Below are positions 15,113 through 23,286 of a stretch of DNA of 33,812 nt, in pieces. This DNA comes from Coemansia sp. RSA 487 (taxonomy: Eukaryota > Kickxellomycota > Kickxellomycetes > Kickxellales > Kickxellaceae): contig JANBRJ010000132.1 in the NCBI GenBank assembly GCA_027577595.1, positions 1 through 33,812 on the forward strand, in the 5' to 3' direction. The notes under the pieces were generated by a model, which saw nothing but the letters and a program-made list of their open reading frames with translations, was not told the DNA's origin and searched no databases. Numbering within the stretch: the first letter of the stretch is position 1; the number at the start of each line of letters is the position of its first letter. Made by a program: the position numbers and the translations under genes.

Positions 15113-15925
15113 ATGAAAATCTGTCTTAGTCTTTCTCTGCTAGTGCTGTCACTTGTTGCTAACCACCCAACGTTAGCAACCGGGCCCTCCCTGGAACTTG
15201 TTGTTGCTGATACCGGTCCGGAAATGCTTTCCGGAACGACTCGCCAAGATTCACTTGGTGAGAATGCACCAGAGATTCTCTCTGGTACAACCGAGTGTTG
15301 GACTGGAAGTCCGATGGGATGTGGGATAGGATTAACAATAGGATCGATAGATAGAGATTCTTGTAATGATGATGAACTAAAGACTACTATTAGGAGTTGG
15401 GCTAATAAGATTCTAAATATTTATAGAGGTACTAATTCAGATATCCTGCCCAAAACGTTCGATATTTTAGGGCAAATAGCTGATGGGCAGGATGGAACAT
15501 GTAATAGTGATACAATAGAAGACATATATGCAATGACCTACTCCGCATCGAATATAGTAGAGGTATTAAGACTCATTGCCTCTAACATATTCAGTGGTAG
15601 TGATCTGTCTATATTGAACGATTACATAGGAGCACTGGTCGGATATGCAAATAATATATCTAATGAATCAAACTGGGAAATCACTGGGAAACTATACTCA
15701 TCAGCCGAGTTCGTTAGTGATAAATACTATGATAAGTTTATAGATCTAATAGATGAGCTTGGAGTTCTGTTACCTATAATAAAAGCAATAAACAACGGGA
15801 ACTGTGATATCGCCGGAGCAGCGCAGCTAGCGGAACAAATACTGGAAAATCCTGACTCGGGAGACATCATAGATATTGAAGTACTGGGATTTACAAGGTC
15901 AATTGGATGCATGAACAAGAAGTAA
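15113..15925 (+). CDS. Secreted protein with signal peptide and internal LSGTT repeats
   Basis: 270 residues. Residues 1-22 (MKICLSLSLLVLSLVANHPTLA) are a clear signal peptide, with a likely cleavage site after TLA. Residues about 34-64 hold a duplicated unit, GPEMLSGTT and APEILSGTT. The rest is acidic, rich in Asn, Ile and Ser, mainly helical in appearance, with cysteines at about 63, 70, 83, 140, 227 and 267 that could form disulfides. No membrane anchor follows, so it is probably secreted or lumenal. I do not recognise the family. Its gene contains five consecutive hairpins near its 5' end. It is convergent with the membrane glycosyltransferase; both may act in the secretory pathway or on the virion surface. 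Confidence 0.8.
   Translation: MKICLSLSLLVLSLVANHPTLATGPSLELVVADTGPEMLSGTTRQDSLGENAPEILSGTTECWTGSPMGCGIGLTIGSIDRDSCNDDELKTTIRSWANKILNIYRGTNSDILPKTFDILGQIADGQDGTCNSDTIEDIYAMTYSASNIVEVLRLIASNIFSGSDLSILNDYIGALVGYANNISNESNWEITGKLYSSAEFVSDKYYDKFIDLIDELGVLLPIIKAINNGNCDIAGAAQLAEQILENPDSGDIIDIEVLGFTRSIGCMNKK
15155..15314 (+). repeat. Array of five stem-loops inside a coding sequence
   Basis: Arms: GTTGCTAAC/GTTAGCAAC (15155-15180, 9 bp), TCCGGAAA/TTTCCGGA (15217-15235, 8 bp), TCGCCAAG/CTTGGTGA (15241-15261, 8 bp with one G-U pair), ACCAGAG/CTCTGGT (15268-15286, 7 bp), TTGGACT/AGTCCGA (15298-15314, 7 bp with one G-U pair). The frame stays open through all five. Confidence 0.6.
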
Positions 15926-15936
15926 CGTTTACATTG

Positions 15937-15946
15937 CTTTTAAAAA
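15937..15946. terminator. CTTTTAAAAA shared by convergent secreted-protein and glycosyltransferase genes
   Basis: Fills the gap between stops at 15925 and 15947. Confidence 0.5.
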
Positions 15947-16681
15947 TCAGCATTTTATGTACGGAGTGAAGAACAGATTTAGCCTTTTGCTGTTATATTG
16001 TTTGTGTATTATTGTGTTGTGTCTCAGTGAACATACCGAGTTGCGTTTGTCTAATCTATTCAATGCGTTAATTAGCCATCTAGTTAGCTGGACATCATCA
16101 TACTTCCTAAAGTTGTTTAGATATCTTGTATCTTTACATGCTTCTTTCAATACAGTAGATGAGTAGTATATTAGCATTCCTGTGCAGAACGGATCTTCTT
16201 TATTATGCCATATACAACCCATATCCTGAGATGAGTCAATCACCTTTGTATAATCAACAAATACATCTTCGTCTATCTTCAAGAAGAAATCGTATTTATT
16301 CCAATATTCATTTGAACACAAATATTCCAAGAACTCTTTGTTTTTGACTGCTAGGTTATCAAAGTCGTAAGTGCTATTTAGTGTTATATCACCTCCGGAC
16401 ACTGAAGATCTGTCCCCTATTAGATTGATATCGGGATGTAAAGACTTGGATATATTGTAACCGAGTTGACAGCCTATAAATGAATAGTAGAACATCCTGC
16501 GAGCACTATCTCTTGAAGAAGCACAGCTTACAATATCTGTATCGTCAGTAGTTCTTTCGAATGTATGTATGTACTTATTGAACACAAAGACATTATTTGC
16601 CATTAGATACAACATACTAGATATAATAGTTACTAGTAGCATCATCAGCAGTGCAAACACTACTTTCATACTGTTCTTCAT
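15947..16681 (-). CDS. Type II membrane glycosyltransferase, GT31 (beta-1,3-galactosyltransferase/fringe)-like
   Basis: 244 residues. Residues about 6-30 form one hydrophobic segment after a short basic start, the signature of a type II signal anchor. YDFFLKIDEDVFVD (about residue 136) contains the DxD metal/nucleotide-sugar site in the FFxKIDEDVFV context typical of GT31 enzymes, and DPFCTGMLIYYSS followed by KYDDVQLTRWL resembles the later PxxCsGxxY and EDVxxG blocks. It would transfer a sugar in the Golgi or a viral membrane compartment. It is short for the family (about 300-400 residues), so this is a compact catalytic domain. Its promoter region closely resembles that of the SF3 helicase gene. 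Confidence 0.75.
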   Translation of the reverse strand: MKNSMKVVFALLMMLLVTIISSMLYLMANNVFVFNKYIHTFERTTDDTDIVSCASSRDSARRMFYYSFIGCQLGYNISKSLHPDINLIGDRSSVSGGDITLNSTYDFDNLAVKNKEFLEYLCSNEYWNKYDFFLKIDEDVFVDYTKVIDSSQDMGCIWHNKEDPFCTGMLIYYSSTVLKEACKDTRYLNNFRKYDDVQLTRWLINALNRLDKRNSVCSLRHNTIIHKQYNSKRLNLFFTPYIKC

Positions 16682-16740
16682 TCTCAGATACCGAACACCA
16701 ACTTTTTGTCAGTCCAACAGGTTCAATCATTTTTAAAAAG
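16682..16740 (-). promoter_or_regulatory. Promoter block shared with the SF3 helicase gene
   Basis: Read on the minus strand: TTTTTAAAAATGATTGAAC, then GGACTGAC, then GGTATCTGAGAA before the ATG at 16681. The same ordered elements occur at 24826-24891. The TTTTTAAAAA at 16730-16739 also follows the stop of the RPB1 C-terminal gene (16751). Confidence 0.5.
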
Positions 16741-16750
16741 TCTTGTAGCT

Positions 16751-17647
16751 CTATTCAGAGTCAAGAAACCCAAGACCCCTTCTACAGAGTTCGTTGAACC
16801 AGACAACAAAGTCTGAGCTGGATGAAGCTCTGAACTTTCCGGTGTATGTCAAGAAGTCTGAGAGAATATCAATGCTGTTACTGCTACTAGTATTGCTTCC
16901 AAGTACATTCTGCAATCTCTCTCTTATAACATCTCTGAGATATTCGATTCCGTAGTACTTAGTTATCTTCTTGTAGTTCTGGAACTCAAAAGATTTTATT
17001 CCTGGAATCTTCAGGAGAACTTCAACGTCGCAGTCTCTTACAACCAATGTCATCTCTTCTTGCTTCATAAATATATCATCGTTAAAGTTATAAGGAATTA
17101 ATTTAGCTTCCGTATCACCCTCTCTTTTCCGGAATACATCAGACGCCGTGTTTTTGCCAGATGAATCCGATATGTCTATTGTACTTTTTGATGTTGGGAT
17201 GTAGAGTCTTCCATTACATCCTTCTTGATTATCTTTTTCCCTCAGGTAGAAACTCAAGAACTCTGTAGAGAACGGTGTGTCATCTTCGCTGATAGTTATT
17301 GTTGTAATATACTCCAGATTGCTGTAGGGATTGCTGTCAAAAAGATTGGATTTCTGCAATCTGACTCCCCTTGAAATATCGCTACTCGTGACTTTCCTCA
17401 TTGATATCTTAGAGAACTCATATAGATTAACATGAAACCATCTGAACGGATTGAATATGTTACAGTCTATCTTGAGAATAACTTCATCGAAGTTTCCACT
17501 GAGTATCTTGCTGAACTCTCCGATTGCATCTCTTGATTCTCCCTCCTTTCCGGCAAAGTGAAAGGAACTTAGAGATGCTTGTGTCAGCGGTTCCGTCAGA
17601 TTCTGAGCTACAAGAATTCCAAGGTAAGTGTCTTTATCTTTCTCCAT
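16751..17647 (-). CDS. RNA polymerase largest subunit, C-terminal gene (RPB1 trigger-loop and C-terminal region)
   Basis: 298 residues. Residues about 8-32 (YLGILVAQNLTEPLTQASL and SFHFAGK) match the RPB1 segment VGxxAAQSIGEPxTQMTLxTFHFAG, which carries the trigger-loop region that closes over the incoming nucleotide. The C terminus, ILSDFLTYTGKFRA, matches the late RPB1 block with DxMTYRG. It therefore encodes the last third of RPB1 as its own gene with its own ATG, about 13 kb from the gene for the first part (30845-32431). The middle region of RPB1 normally between these parts is in neither gene. No heptad CTD follows. The ATG is one base away from the divergent primase ATG. Confidence 0.85.
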   Translation of the reverse strand: MEKDKDTYLGILVAQNLTEPLTQASLSSFHFAGKEGESRDAIGEFSKILSGNFDEVILKIDCNIFNPFRWFHVNLYEFSKISMRKVTSSDISRGVRLQKSNLFDSNPYSNLEYITTITISEDDTPFSTEFLSFYLREKDNQEGCNGRLYIPTSKSTIDISDSSGKNTASDVFRKREGDTEAKLIPYNFNDDIFMKQEEMTLVVRDCDVEVLLKIPGIKSFEFQNYKKITKYYGIEYLRDVIRERLQNVLGSNTSSSNSIDILSDFLTYTGKFRASSSSDFVVWFNELCRRGLGFLDSE

Positions 17648-17648
17648 A

Positions 17649-18965
17649 ATGGCGTTCCAGATTCAAGTGTGGAAGAGGGACAGATCTCAGGTGAAAAGAT
17701 ATCTGAAGAGTTTTAGGAACATCAGAGAGTTGTCTGCATTTTATGATAGTGCTCAGAAAGATAGAAGCTATGGATATTTTGAATTTATAGATAGCGGTCC
17801 TCAGAAACTGTATCTCGACATAGATCTTAAGAAAGACGAATGCAACTTCGATGATAAACAGATTTGGGAAGATCTGCTGCTCAAGCAATGCAGACTCATC
17901 GAAGAACATCTTGGGGATCCTGAGATATTAGTGTTTGATCAGAGCAACAGTAAGAAGTTCTCTTCTCATATCATTGTCAAGAATTTTTGTGCGGAGGATA
18001 ACATTTCTGCGAGAAGATTTTATAATAGCTGCAAGCTTATTGATGGAGCCGATGAAAACGTTTACCATTCAAGACAGGCATTTAGGCTATGGGGATCGTT
18101 CAAAGCTGACGATAAAAGCGAAAGAAAGGAATTTTTATTTAGATTCTCTGGAGGAAAGAGACAAGCTGTCGGACACACTCCAGCGGTGGAACTCTCTGAG
18201 ACTCTCATTGGATTTACTGCTGGAACTTACATCTACCGAAATGACGACAAGAGTCTGGACAGAAAGCGCGATTCTTCTAAGTGCAAGTCTGGAATTAAAA
18301 GTGATAGGATAGTAGTTGATTTAAACAAACTTATTTTTATTGGAGACGAAATGGTTAACATTGAATACGAAGCTATCAAGAAAGGAAAGCTAGGAACATC
18401 TCCGCCGGTGAAAGTTGGTGGAGGTTATCTTGTTCCTCTTACTTATTATGGTAATGATAATGTCGTTCTTGCTACAGATACCGAGAAGTACTGGAAGTAT
18501 CAGGGAAAGAAATTCAATAATGACTTTGTTGGGTTCAAGATCAATCCAGACAGCAACTTTGCAAAGTCATACAACGCCATCTGTGACTTTGTGCTTAGCG
18601 AAATTGAATCTGGAAAGTTTGACAGATATGTTTCCGATATCAGCATGAAACTCAGAGATGTTGTCAAGATCAAAAAGTTGGATTCTAACAGAGATGTAGT
18701 GTACTCGAAGATTTCTAATGAATCATCTTTCTTCTACAGAAACCAAGAAGAGATCCCCGATTATCAGAAGCTCCCTAACTACCAAAATTCCACCAAAGGG
18801 AACGGTATTGTTGTCTGTGTTAGGATGAAAAGCTTCTTCATAGCAGATAGAACTGTGACAATTAATGCTGGGCTCTATCAGATAGTTGTTGAAGGTCCCA
18901 AGCCTAAGAAAGAGACCGACAAAGTTCAAAGTATTATCGTCGATCTAGGTAAGCTAAAGGTCTAG
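17649..18965 (+). CDS. Stand-alone archaeo-eukaryotic primase (AEP/PrimPol-like)
   Basis: 438 residues from the ATG at 17649. Three AEP signatures appear in order: KLYLDIDL (about residue 54-60; the metal-binding DxD), KFSSHIIV (about 105; the SxH motif) and RQAFRLWGSFK (about 145; the basic motif). This is the arrangement seen in the herpes-pox type primases of large DNA viruses, which synthesise the primers for replication. In many giant viruses this domain is fused to the N terminus of the D5 SF3 helicase; here the helicase is a separate gene at 23287-24825. The C-terminal 200 residues have no recognised domain. Its promoter must lie inside the divergent RPB1 gene, as only one base separates the starts. 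Confidence 0.75.
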   Translation: MAFQIQVWKRDRSQVKRYLKSFRNIRELSAFYDSAQKDRSYGYFEFIDSGPQKLYLDIDLKKDECNFDDKQIWEDLLLKQCRLIEEHLGDPEILVFDQSNSKKFSSHIIVKNFCAEDNISARRFYNSCKLIDGADENVYHSRQAFRLWGSFKADDKSERKEFLFRFSGGKRQAVGHTPAVELSETLIGFTAGTYIYRNDDKSLDRKRDSSKCKSGIKSDRIVVDLNKLIFIGDEMVNIEYEAIKKGKLGTSPPVKVGGGYLVPLTYYGNDNVVLATDTEKYWKYQGKKFNNDFVGFKINPDSNFAKSYNAICDFVLSEIESGKFDRYVSDISMKLRDVVKIKKLDSNRDVVYSKISNESSFFYRNQEEIPDYQKLPNYQNSTKGNGIVVCVRMKSFFIADRTVTINAGLYQIVVEGPKPKKETDKVQSIIVDLGKLKV

Positions 18966-19024
18966 TCAAGAAGTACAAGAAGTAAATTCCAGTGACTTGT
19001 GAATAAGTCTTCTTGTGACTTTAA

Positions 19025-19034
19025 CTTTTAAAAG
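19025..19034. terminator. CTTTTAAAAG after the primase gene
   Basis: Palindrome about 60 bases past the stop at 18965 in the gap before the zinc-protein gene. Confidence 0.45.
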
Positions 19035-19070
19035 TATTTCAGAAGGCATGCCGGAGTCGGTACCGGAGTG

Positions 19071-19089
19071 CGGTACAATTGATTGATGT
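19071..19089 (+). promoter_or_regulatory. Second copy of the 19-bp RPB2-type promoter element
   Basis: CGGTACAATTGATTGATGT, identical to 4641-4659, ends 18 bases before the ATG at 19108. Two CCGGAGT motifs precede it (19051-19071). Confidence 0.6.
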
Positions 19090-19107
19090 AATTAGGTGTT
19101 AAAGAAA

Positions 19108-19704
19108 ATGTCTCCCAAGAAGAATCAGAAGTCAGGTGCCAGGACTCCTCCGGAAGCAGTTATCCAGGAGCTAGCAAAGTCTTTTTCTGGATTGCTAGTG
19201 AACTTTTCGGATACTCTAACTGATAGAATGTGTGTCAAGTTCGATATCAGTCCTCAAGAGGCTGAAGAAATAGCTGTTAAAACTCTTGAGGAATTCTCCG
19301 TTAAAACGCAAGGCAGACGCCAGGCACCTCAGACAACGTCCGATGGAAGGAAATGCGATTTCGAACTTCTTAGAGGTCCAAGAAAAGGGGGGATTTGTGG
19401 GAAGCCGGCGTTGAACGGATGCGCATTCTGTTCTGTTCATAAAAGATCCATGGCAAAACGCGGGGTTCTTGCACCAGATAGTAAGACTGGTTCAAGAGAT
19501 TCATTAAAGTTTGTTCCATACATCGATGGAATGTTCCTTGTGGAAGGAACGGACTTTGTGGTGGGTAGAAAGGAACTTACTGAAGAATTTGGAATTGATA
19601 ACTGCGAAGTCGTTGGAGTTATTGAAAACGGAATTATCCAGCCTCCTGATGAGAGCTCTAAGAAGTTCGCAGACGCTAACAATATTCCGCTCACTCAGGC
19701 CTAG
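19108..19704 (+). CDS. Small zinc-site protein (198 aa)
   Basis: The ATG at 19108 follows the promoter repeat; an in-frame GTG at 19096 is rejected. A Lys-rich N terminus leads to a helical segment, then at about residues 93-123 KCDFELLRGPRKGGICGKPA...GCAFCSVHK, a C-x(14-15)-C-x(8)-C-x2-C-x2-H pattern like the small zinc knuckles common in giant-virus proteins. The C-terminal 70 residues (RKELTEEFGIDNCEVVGVIENGII) look globular. No enzymatic motif is seen. Sharing an identical promoter with RPB2 suggests expression at the same stage. Function unknown; nucleic-acid binding is a reasonable guess. Confidence 0.75.
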   Translation: MSPKKNQKSGARTPPEAVIQELAKSFSGLLVNFSDTLTDRMCVKFDISPQEAEEIAVKTLEEFSVKTQGRRQAPQTTSDGRKCDFELLRGPRKGGICGKPALNGCAFCSVHKRSMAKRGVLAPDSKTGSRDSLKFVPYIDGMFLVEGTDFVVGRKELTEEFGIDNCEVVGVIENGIIQPPDESSKKFADANNIPLTQA

Positions 19705-19721
19705 ATACAATTGACATCTTG

Positions 19722-19731
19722 TTTTTAAAAG
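19722..19731. terminator. TTTTTAAAAG after the zinc-protein gene
   Basis: Palindrome 17 bases past the stop at 19704; TACAATTGACATC just before it may be a promoter box of the next gene. Confidence 0.45.
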
Positions 19732-19772
19732 TTAACCACATAATAGATTGCATTAACAACACATTAACGACA

Positions 19773-20207
19773 ATGGAAACTAACTCTTCACCAATACATC
19801 ATTCGTCAGAAAAGGCATTTGACATTCAACCAAGAAGATCGATAGATTGCGGAAGCATAGATCTTTCGAGAGGAGAACCAGGACAAATGGATAAGGCTGA
19901 AATACGTCTAGTTTCTCTTCCTCCGCACCTAGCGTCTTCGCTTTTGAAAAAGTATTTTGAATCCAGAGATATGGACTGGGAGTCTAGAGACAAGGTTCGA
20001 TTCAACGAGATGTTCCTGATGCACATCAAAGGAAGAAATGCGATAATCAAAAGAGGAAATACAATACTAAGAGTGGAAGAGATACCTGATCCTACACGGA
20101 GAAAGCGAAGAGGGTCTAACGAAAGCGCCGGAATACTTCGTGTAGGAGAAATTCAGTGCTCAGATACCTCTTTCCGTAAGCCTGACCGCCGATCACATGC
20201 CTTCTGA
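19773..20207 (+). CDS. Unrecognised small basic protein (144 aa)
   Basis: The ATG at 19773 is chosen over an in-frame non-ATG start at 19719 that would overlap the palindrome. The N-terminal 40 residues are Ser/His-rich and look disordered; the middle (IRLVSLPPHLASSLLKKYFESRDMDW) looks helical; the C terminus has the basic cluster TRRKRRGS. No signal peptide or membrane segment. I do not recognise a family. The basic tail could bind nucleic acid or act as a nuclear localisation signal. Confidence 0.65.
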   Translation: METNSSPIHHSSEKAFDIQPRRSIDCGSIDLSRGEPGQMDKAEIRLVSLPPHLASSLLKKYFESRDMDWESRDKVRFNEMFLMHIKGRNAIIKRGNTILRVEEIPDPTRRKRRGSNESAGILRVGEIQCSDTSFRKPDRRSHAF

Positions 20208-20211
20208 AATA

Positions 20212-20221
20212 CTTTTAAAAG
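20212..20221. terminator. CTTTTAAAAG shared by two convergent genes
   Basis: Lies 4 bases after the stop at 20207 and 30 bases beyond the minus-strand stop at 20252. Confidence 0.5.
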
Positions 20222-20251
20222 CCTTTGTCTAGCGCAAATGCTAGCAGGCGG

Positions 20252-20761
20252 TTAATCATACTTCATTCCCTCATCATCCTCGTCTTCATAGTCTGTCTCT
20301 CTGTCATAATCGACATTGTTTTCTTCTACATCATCGATATCGATTCCACGAGAAGGTCCTACATTAACGATTGAAATGTTCTTCAGAAGTCTGACAATAC
20401 TTATAACCTTCTCGACAGTAACGTTTTGTGTTTTTCCGATGTCTAATAGAGTGTCGTCCATATTGACATATAGAACACCGGTGTTAACGGGGACGCTTGG
20501 GTCTTTGGTGGAGAGATTATCAATCTTAGTACTAACATCTTGTACAGTGCTTAGTATCTTGTTTATAGTATCGCCAATAGACTCAACCTTGATGTTACTG
20601 AGAAACTCAGTGTACTCTTTTCCAAGCTTTGCAACACTGTCTTTTATTTGTGTTCCTGACGATATATGGCTCCCGGCTTCGACAAACTTCCCCTTCTCTA
20701 TGGCCTCCTGCTTCTGTTTCTCATACTTTTCTTTTATTCTTTGTGAGTAAGTCTGATCCAT
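20252..20761 (-). CDS. Unrecognised protein with acidic C-terminal tail (169 aa)
   Basis: The ATG at 20761 (MDQTYSQRIKEKYEKQKQE) is preferred to an upstream in-frame non-ATG start. The first 30 residues are charged and helical, residues 40-75 have a coiled-coil look (TINKILSTVQDVSTKIDNL), the middle is a compact hydrophobic region, and the last 30 residues are very acidic (DRETDYEDEDDEG). Acidic tails of this kind often contact basic proteins or mimic DNA. Divergent from DNA polymerase, 99 bases apart, with AATTGATAGGG upstream on its strand. Function unknown. Confidence 0.7.
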   Translation of the reverse strand: MDQTYSQRIKEKYEKQKQEAIEKGKFVEAGSHISSGTQIKDSVAKLGKEYTEFLSNIKVESIGDTINKILSTVQDVSTKIDNLSTKDPSVPVNTGVLYVNMDDTLLDIGKTQNVTVEKVISIVRLLKNISIVNVGPSRGIDIDDVEENNVDYDRETDYEDEDDEGMKYD

Positions 20762-20828
20762 CTTCGAGCTGAGCAACGTTCGAGTTCTAAACCCTATCAA
20801 TTATCACAGCACCTTCCGCCGCCGGAGT

Positions 20829-20837
20829 CCGGAGTGC
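20829..20837 (+). promoter_or_regulatory. CCGGAGTGC motif upstream of DNA polymerase
   Basis: Lies within GCCGGAGTCCGGAGTGCG, 23 bases before the ATG at 20861. The same nonamer occurs in gaps at 8389, 9705 (minus), 9832 (minus) and 19063. Confidence 0.35.
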
Positions 20838-20860
20838 GTCTAGAGACGAGTGAGCTAAAA

Positions 20861-23257
20861 ATGATTGAATCAAAATGGAATTCGTCTGGACTCGAAGTAT
20901 TGCGAATGGATTTGTTCATAATCAAATGGGAGGTTATAGATAAGAAAACCATAACCATACTGGGGTTTTCTAGTGATGGGAGATGTATCAGGATCCCTGA
21001 CTTTAGGACATACTGTTTCAGTCACAAAAGAATCAAAGGCAGGAACAGTAAGATTGAGAATAAGATATTCATCAGAGGAGACGAGGAGAGTAGTCTAGTG
21101 AAGACAACATTCGAAAGTTCTAGTAGTTTAAATAAAGTTACATCAGATATAGTCCGGTACGAGCAGGACATAGACGTAAAAATAAAGTTTCTTAGTGAAA
21201 AAAGACTAGATCATATCGGATGGGTCCATGTCAGCAAGTTTACTGTATTGGACAAAGAACTCATGATATCTAATTGCAATCAAGAATATGTTACTTGTAT
21301 CGACAATGTATCTAACGCTAATAACAAGTTCGACTCCATACCTCAAGTAAGGGTTCTGTCCTTTGACATTGAATGTTATAGCGCTACAAGAGGTATGTCG
21401 GATGCACGAAACGAAGAGGATGTTATATTTATGATCAGTATGATATTTGAGGACAATGACAAGAGATCATGTTATGTTCTGGCTCTCGATTCCACTCCTT
21501 CTCCCAAGAGCAAGTCCGGAGAATATGATATGATAAGATTTAGCGAAGAGTTTGAGTTACTGGGTGGCTTCTTCGAGAAGATAAGGCAAGAGGATCCTGA
21601 TGTTATAATAGGGTACAACATCATGGGGTTTGACATGAAGTACATTCTACAGAAATACTACTCCCAGCTAAAGAACGTGCCTCAAGCTGGAAGAGCTCCG
21701 AAGATTAAAGATGAAATCATCCACAAGTCATGGAACAGCTCAGCTTATGGAGTCAGAGAATGTGCAATATTCAACTTTGTAGGAAGATGTTGCTTCGACG
21801 TATACAGCTATCTGTCTATGGAGGTAACAATGCAGAAGTATTCTCTCGACTTCGTATCTCAGGAGATTCTTGGAAGGAACAAGATCGATATGCCCTACAA
21901 AGTTATGTTCAAGAAGTACAAAGAAGGCAAGGTAGACGAAATAGCAGACTATTGCTTTATTGATTCTGATCTAACTCTGGAGATATGGAAGAAGCTGAAT
22001 CTGTGGATTGCAGCAGTTGAACAATGCAAGCTGTTTAAGGTGGACATTCACGAGATGTACAGCAGTGGACAACAAAAGAGAATATTCAACCAGCTGTACT
22101 TTTATGCACATAGCAAGAATTATGTTTTCAACAAGGAGAAGCAGTTCAGACAATCTTTCTCTTATCAGGGAGCTTATGTTCTCGAACCTAAGCCTGGGAT
22201 TTATCACGAATGCTTTGTTATTGACTTTGCCTCACTGTACCCTTCTATTATCATAGCTAATAATATATGCTATACTACTTTAGTCAGGGAAGAAGATGGC
22301 GGATATTTCTTTCGTAAGGACAAGAAAGGTGTTGTTCCTGGAATTCTAGAACATCTTATATCCAGTAGAAAGAGAATTAAGTTTCTGATGAACAAAGAAT
22401 CCAATCCAGTGGTCAAGATGATTTACGATAAGAGGCAATTTGCTTACAAGGTGTCTGCTAACTCTTTTTATGGAGCTTTTGGAAGCAGAAACAATAGATA
22501 TCTTCAAATGATTCAGGGAGCAGAGGCAGTAACGTATAGTGGAAGAAACTATCTGAAGATGGCTATAGACACAATAAACTCTCACAGACACAGATGCATT
22601 GTTGTTTATGGAGACACGGACTCTTGCTTCTTCACTTCGAACCCCGGAATGGGTCCGTTAACAAGAGGGAAAGTAGATGAGATAATCAGTGATGTTAACA
22701 CTTTGTTTCCACCACCAGTCCATATCGAATATGAGAAGGGAATAGAGACGATGCTTCTGCTTGCCAAGAAGAAATACATCTACATATCCAATGGCAAGCA
22801 ACATTCTAAAGGAGTCATAACTGCGAGAAGAGATACTTGTCTTTGGGTCAGGTCTGTATATAAGGAGGTTGTAGATATGGTAATGAAGGGATTAGGTAAT
22901 AAAGAAGTCAGCAGATATCTTGGTGATAGGATAAGAGATCTATACAGTCACAAAGTAGATCTGAATCAACTCTATATTAACAAGAATCTTGGATTGAATT
23001 ACAAGAACGGCACTTATCCTCTGAATATCTTTAGAAGTGTTCTACAACATGCAGAAGAGCGATCAGTATCTGCCGGCGAAAGACTAGAGTTCTATTACAT
23101 AAAGTCGAATCACTATCTTCAGGGGTATCACTACGCTTCCAAACAAATGATAGAAAGATTAGGATTAAATGTAGACTACGACTATTACTTGGAACATCAA
23201 CTTAAGGGGCCTATAGTTCAAATATATAACGTACTCAACTGGATTTTCTCTCTTTGA
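20861..23257 (+). CDS. Family B DNA polymerase
   Basis: 798 residues from the ATG at 20861; the in-frame GTG at 20834 lies inside the CCGGAGTGC motif and is rejected. Exonuclease motifs SFDIECY (about residue 167), GYNIMGFDMKY (about 251) and CFIDSD (about 365) are present, as are polymerase motif A DFASLYPSII (about 455), motif B KVSANSFYGAFG (about 531), motif C YGDTDS (about 583) and AKKKYIYI (about 636). All catalytic acids are in place, so it should both polymerise and proofread. It is compact compared with about 1,000 residues in many relatives. It would work with the primase (17649), SF3 helicase (23287) and UDG-fold protein (33057) encoded here. Confidence 0.97.
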   Translation: MIESKWNSSGLEVLRMDLFIIKWEVIDKKTITILGFSSDGRCIRIPDFRTYCFSHKRIKGRNSKIENKIFIRGDEESSLVKTTFESSSSLNKVTSDIVRYEQDIDVKIKFLSEKRLDHIGWVHVSKFTVLDKELMISNCNQEYVTCIDNVSNANNKFDSIPQVRVLSFDIECYSATRGMSDARNEEDVIFMISMIFEDNDKRSCYVLALDSTPSPKSKSGEYDMIRFSEEFELLGGFFEKIRQEDPDVIIGYNIMGFDMKYILQKYYSQLKNVPQAGRAPKIKDEIIHKSWNSSAYGVRECAIFNFVGRCCFDVYSYLSMEVTMQKYSLDFVSQEILGRNKIDMPYKVMFKKYKEGKVDEIADYCFIDSDLTLEIWKKLNLWIAAVEQCKLFKVDIHEMYSSGQQKRIFNQLYFYAHSKNYVFNKEKQFRQSFSYQGAYVLEPKPGIYHECFVIDFASLYPSIIIANNICYTTLVREEDGGYFFRKDKKGVVPGILEHLISSRKRIKFLMNKESNPVVKMIYDKRQFAYKVSANSFYGAFGSRNNRYLQMIQGAEAVTYSGRNYLKMAIDTINSHRHRCIVVYGDTDSCFFTSNPGMGPLTRGKVDEIISDVNTLFPPPVHIEYEKGIETMLLLAKKKYIYISNGKQHSKGVITARRDTCLWVRSVYKEVVDMVMKGLGNKEVSRYLGDRIRDLYSHKVDLNQLYINKNLGLNYKNGTYPLNIFRSVLQHAEERSVSAGERLEFYYIKSNHYLQGYHYASKQMIERLGLNVDYDYYLEHQLKGPIVQIYNVLNWIFSL

Positions 23258-23276
23258 CTGCTCTTTTCAGGAAAGG

Positions 23277-23286
23277 CTTTTAAAAG
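23277..23286. terminator. CTTTTAAAAG shared by DNA polymerase and SF3 helicase genes
   Basis: Sits directly against the minus-strand stop at 23287 and 19 bases after the plus-strand stop at 23257. Confidence 0.55.

Noticed and set aside
20834-20860. GTG start for DNA polymerase
   Set aside because: It falls in the CCGGAGTGC motif and the ATG at 20861 is well placed.
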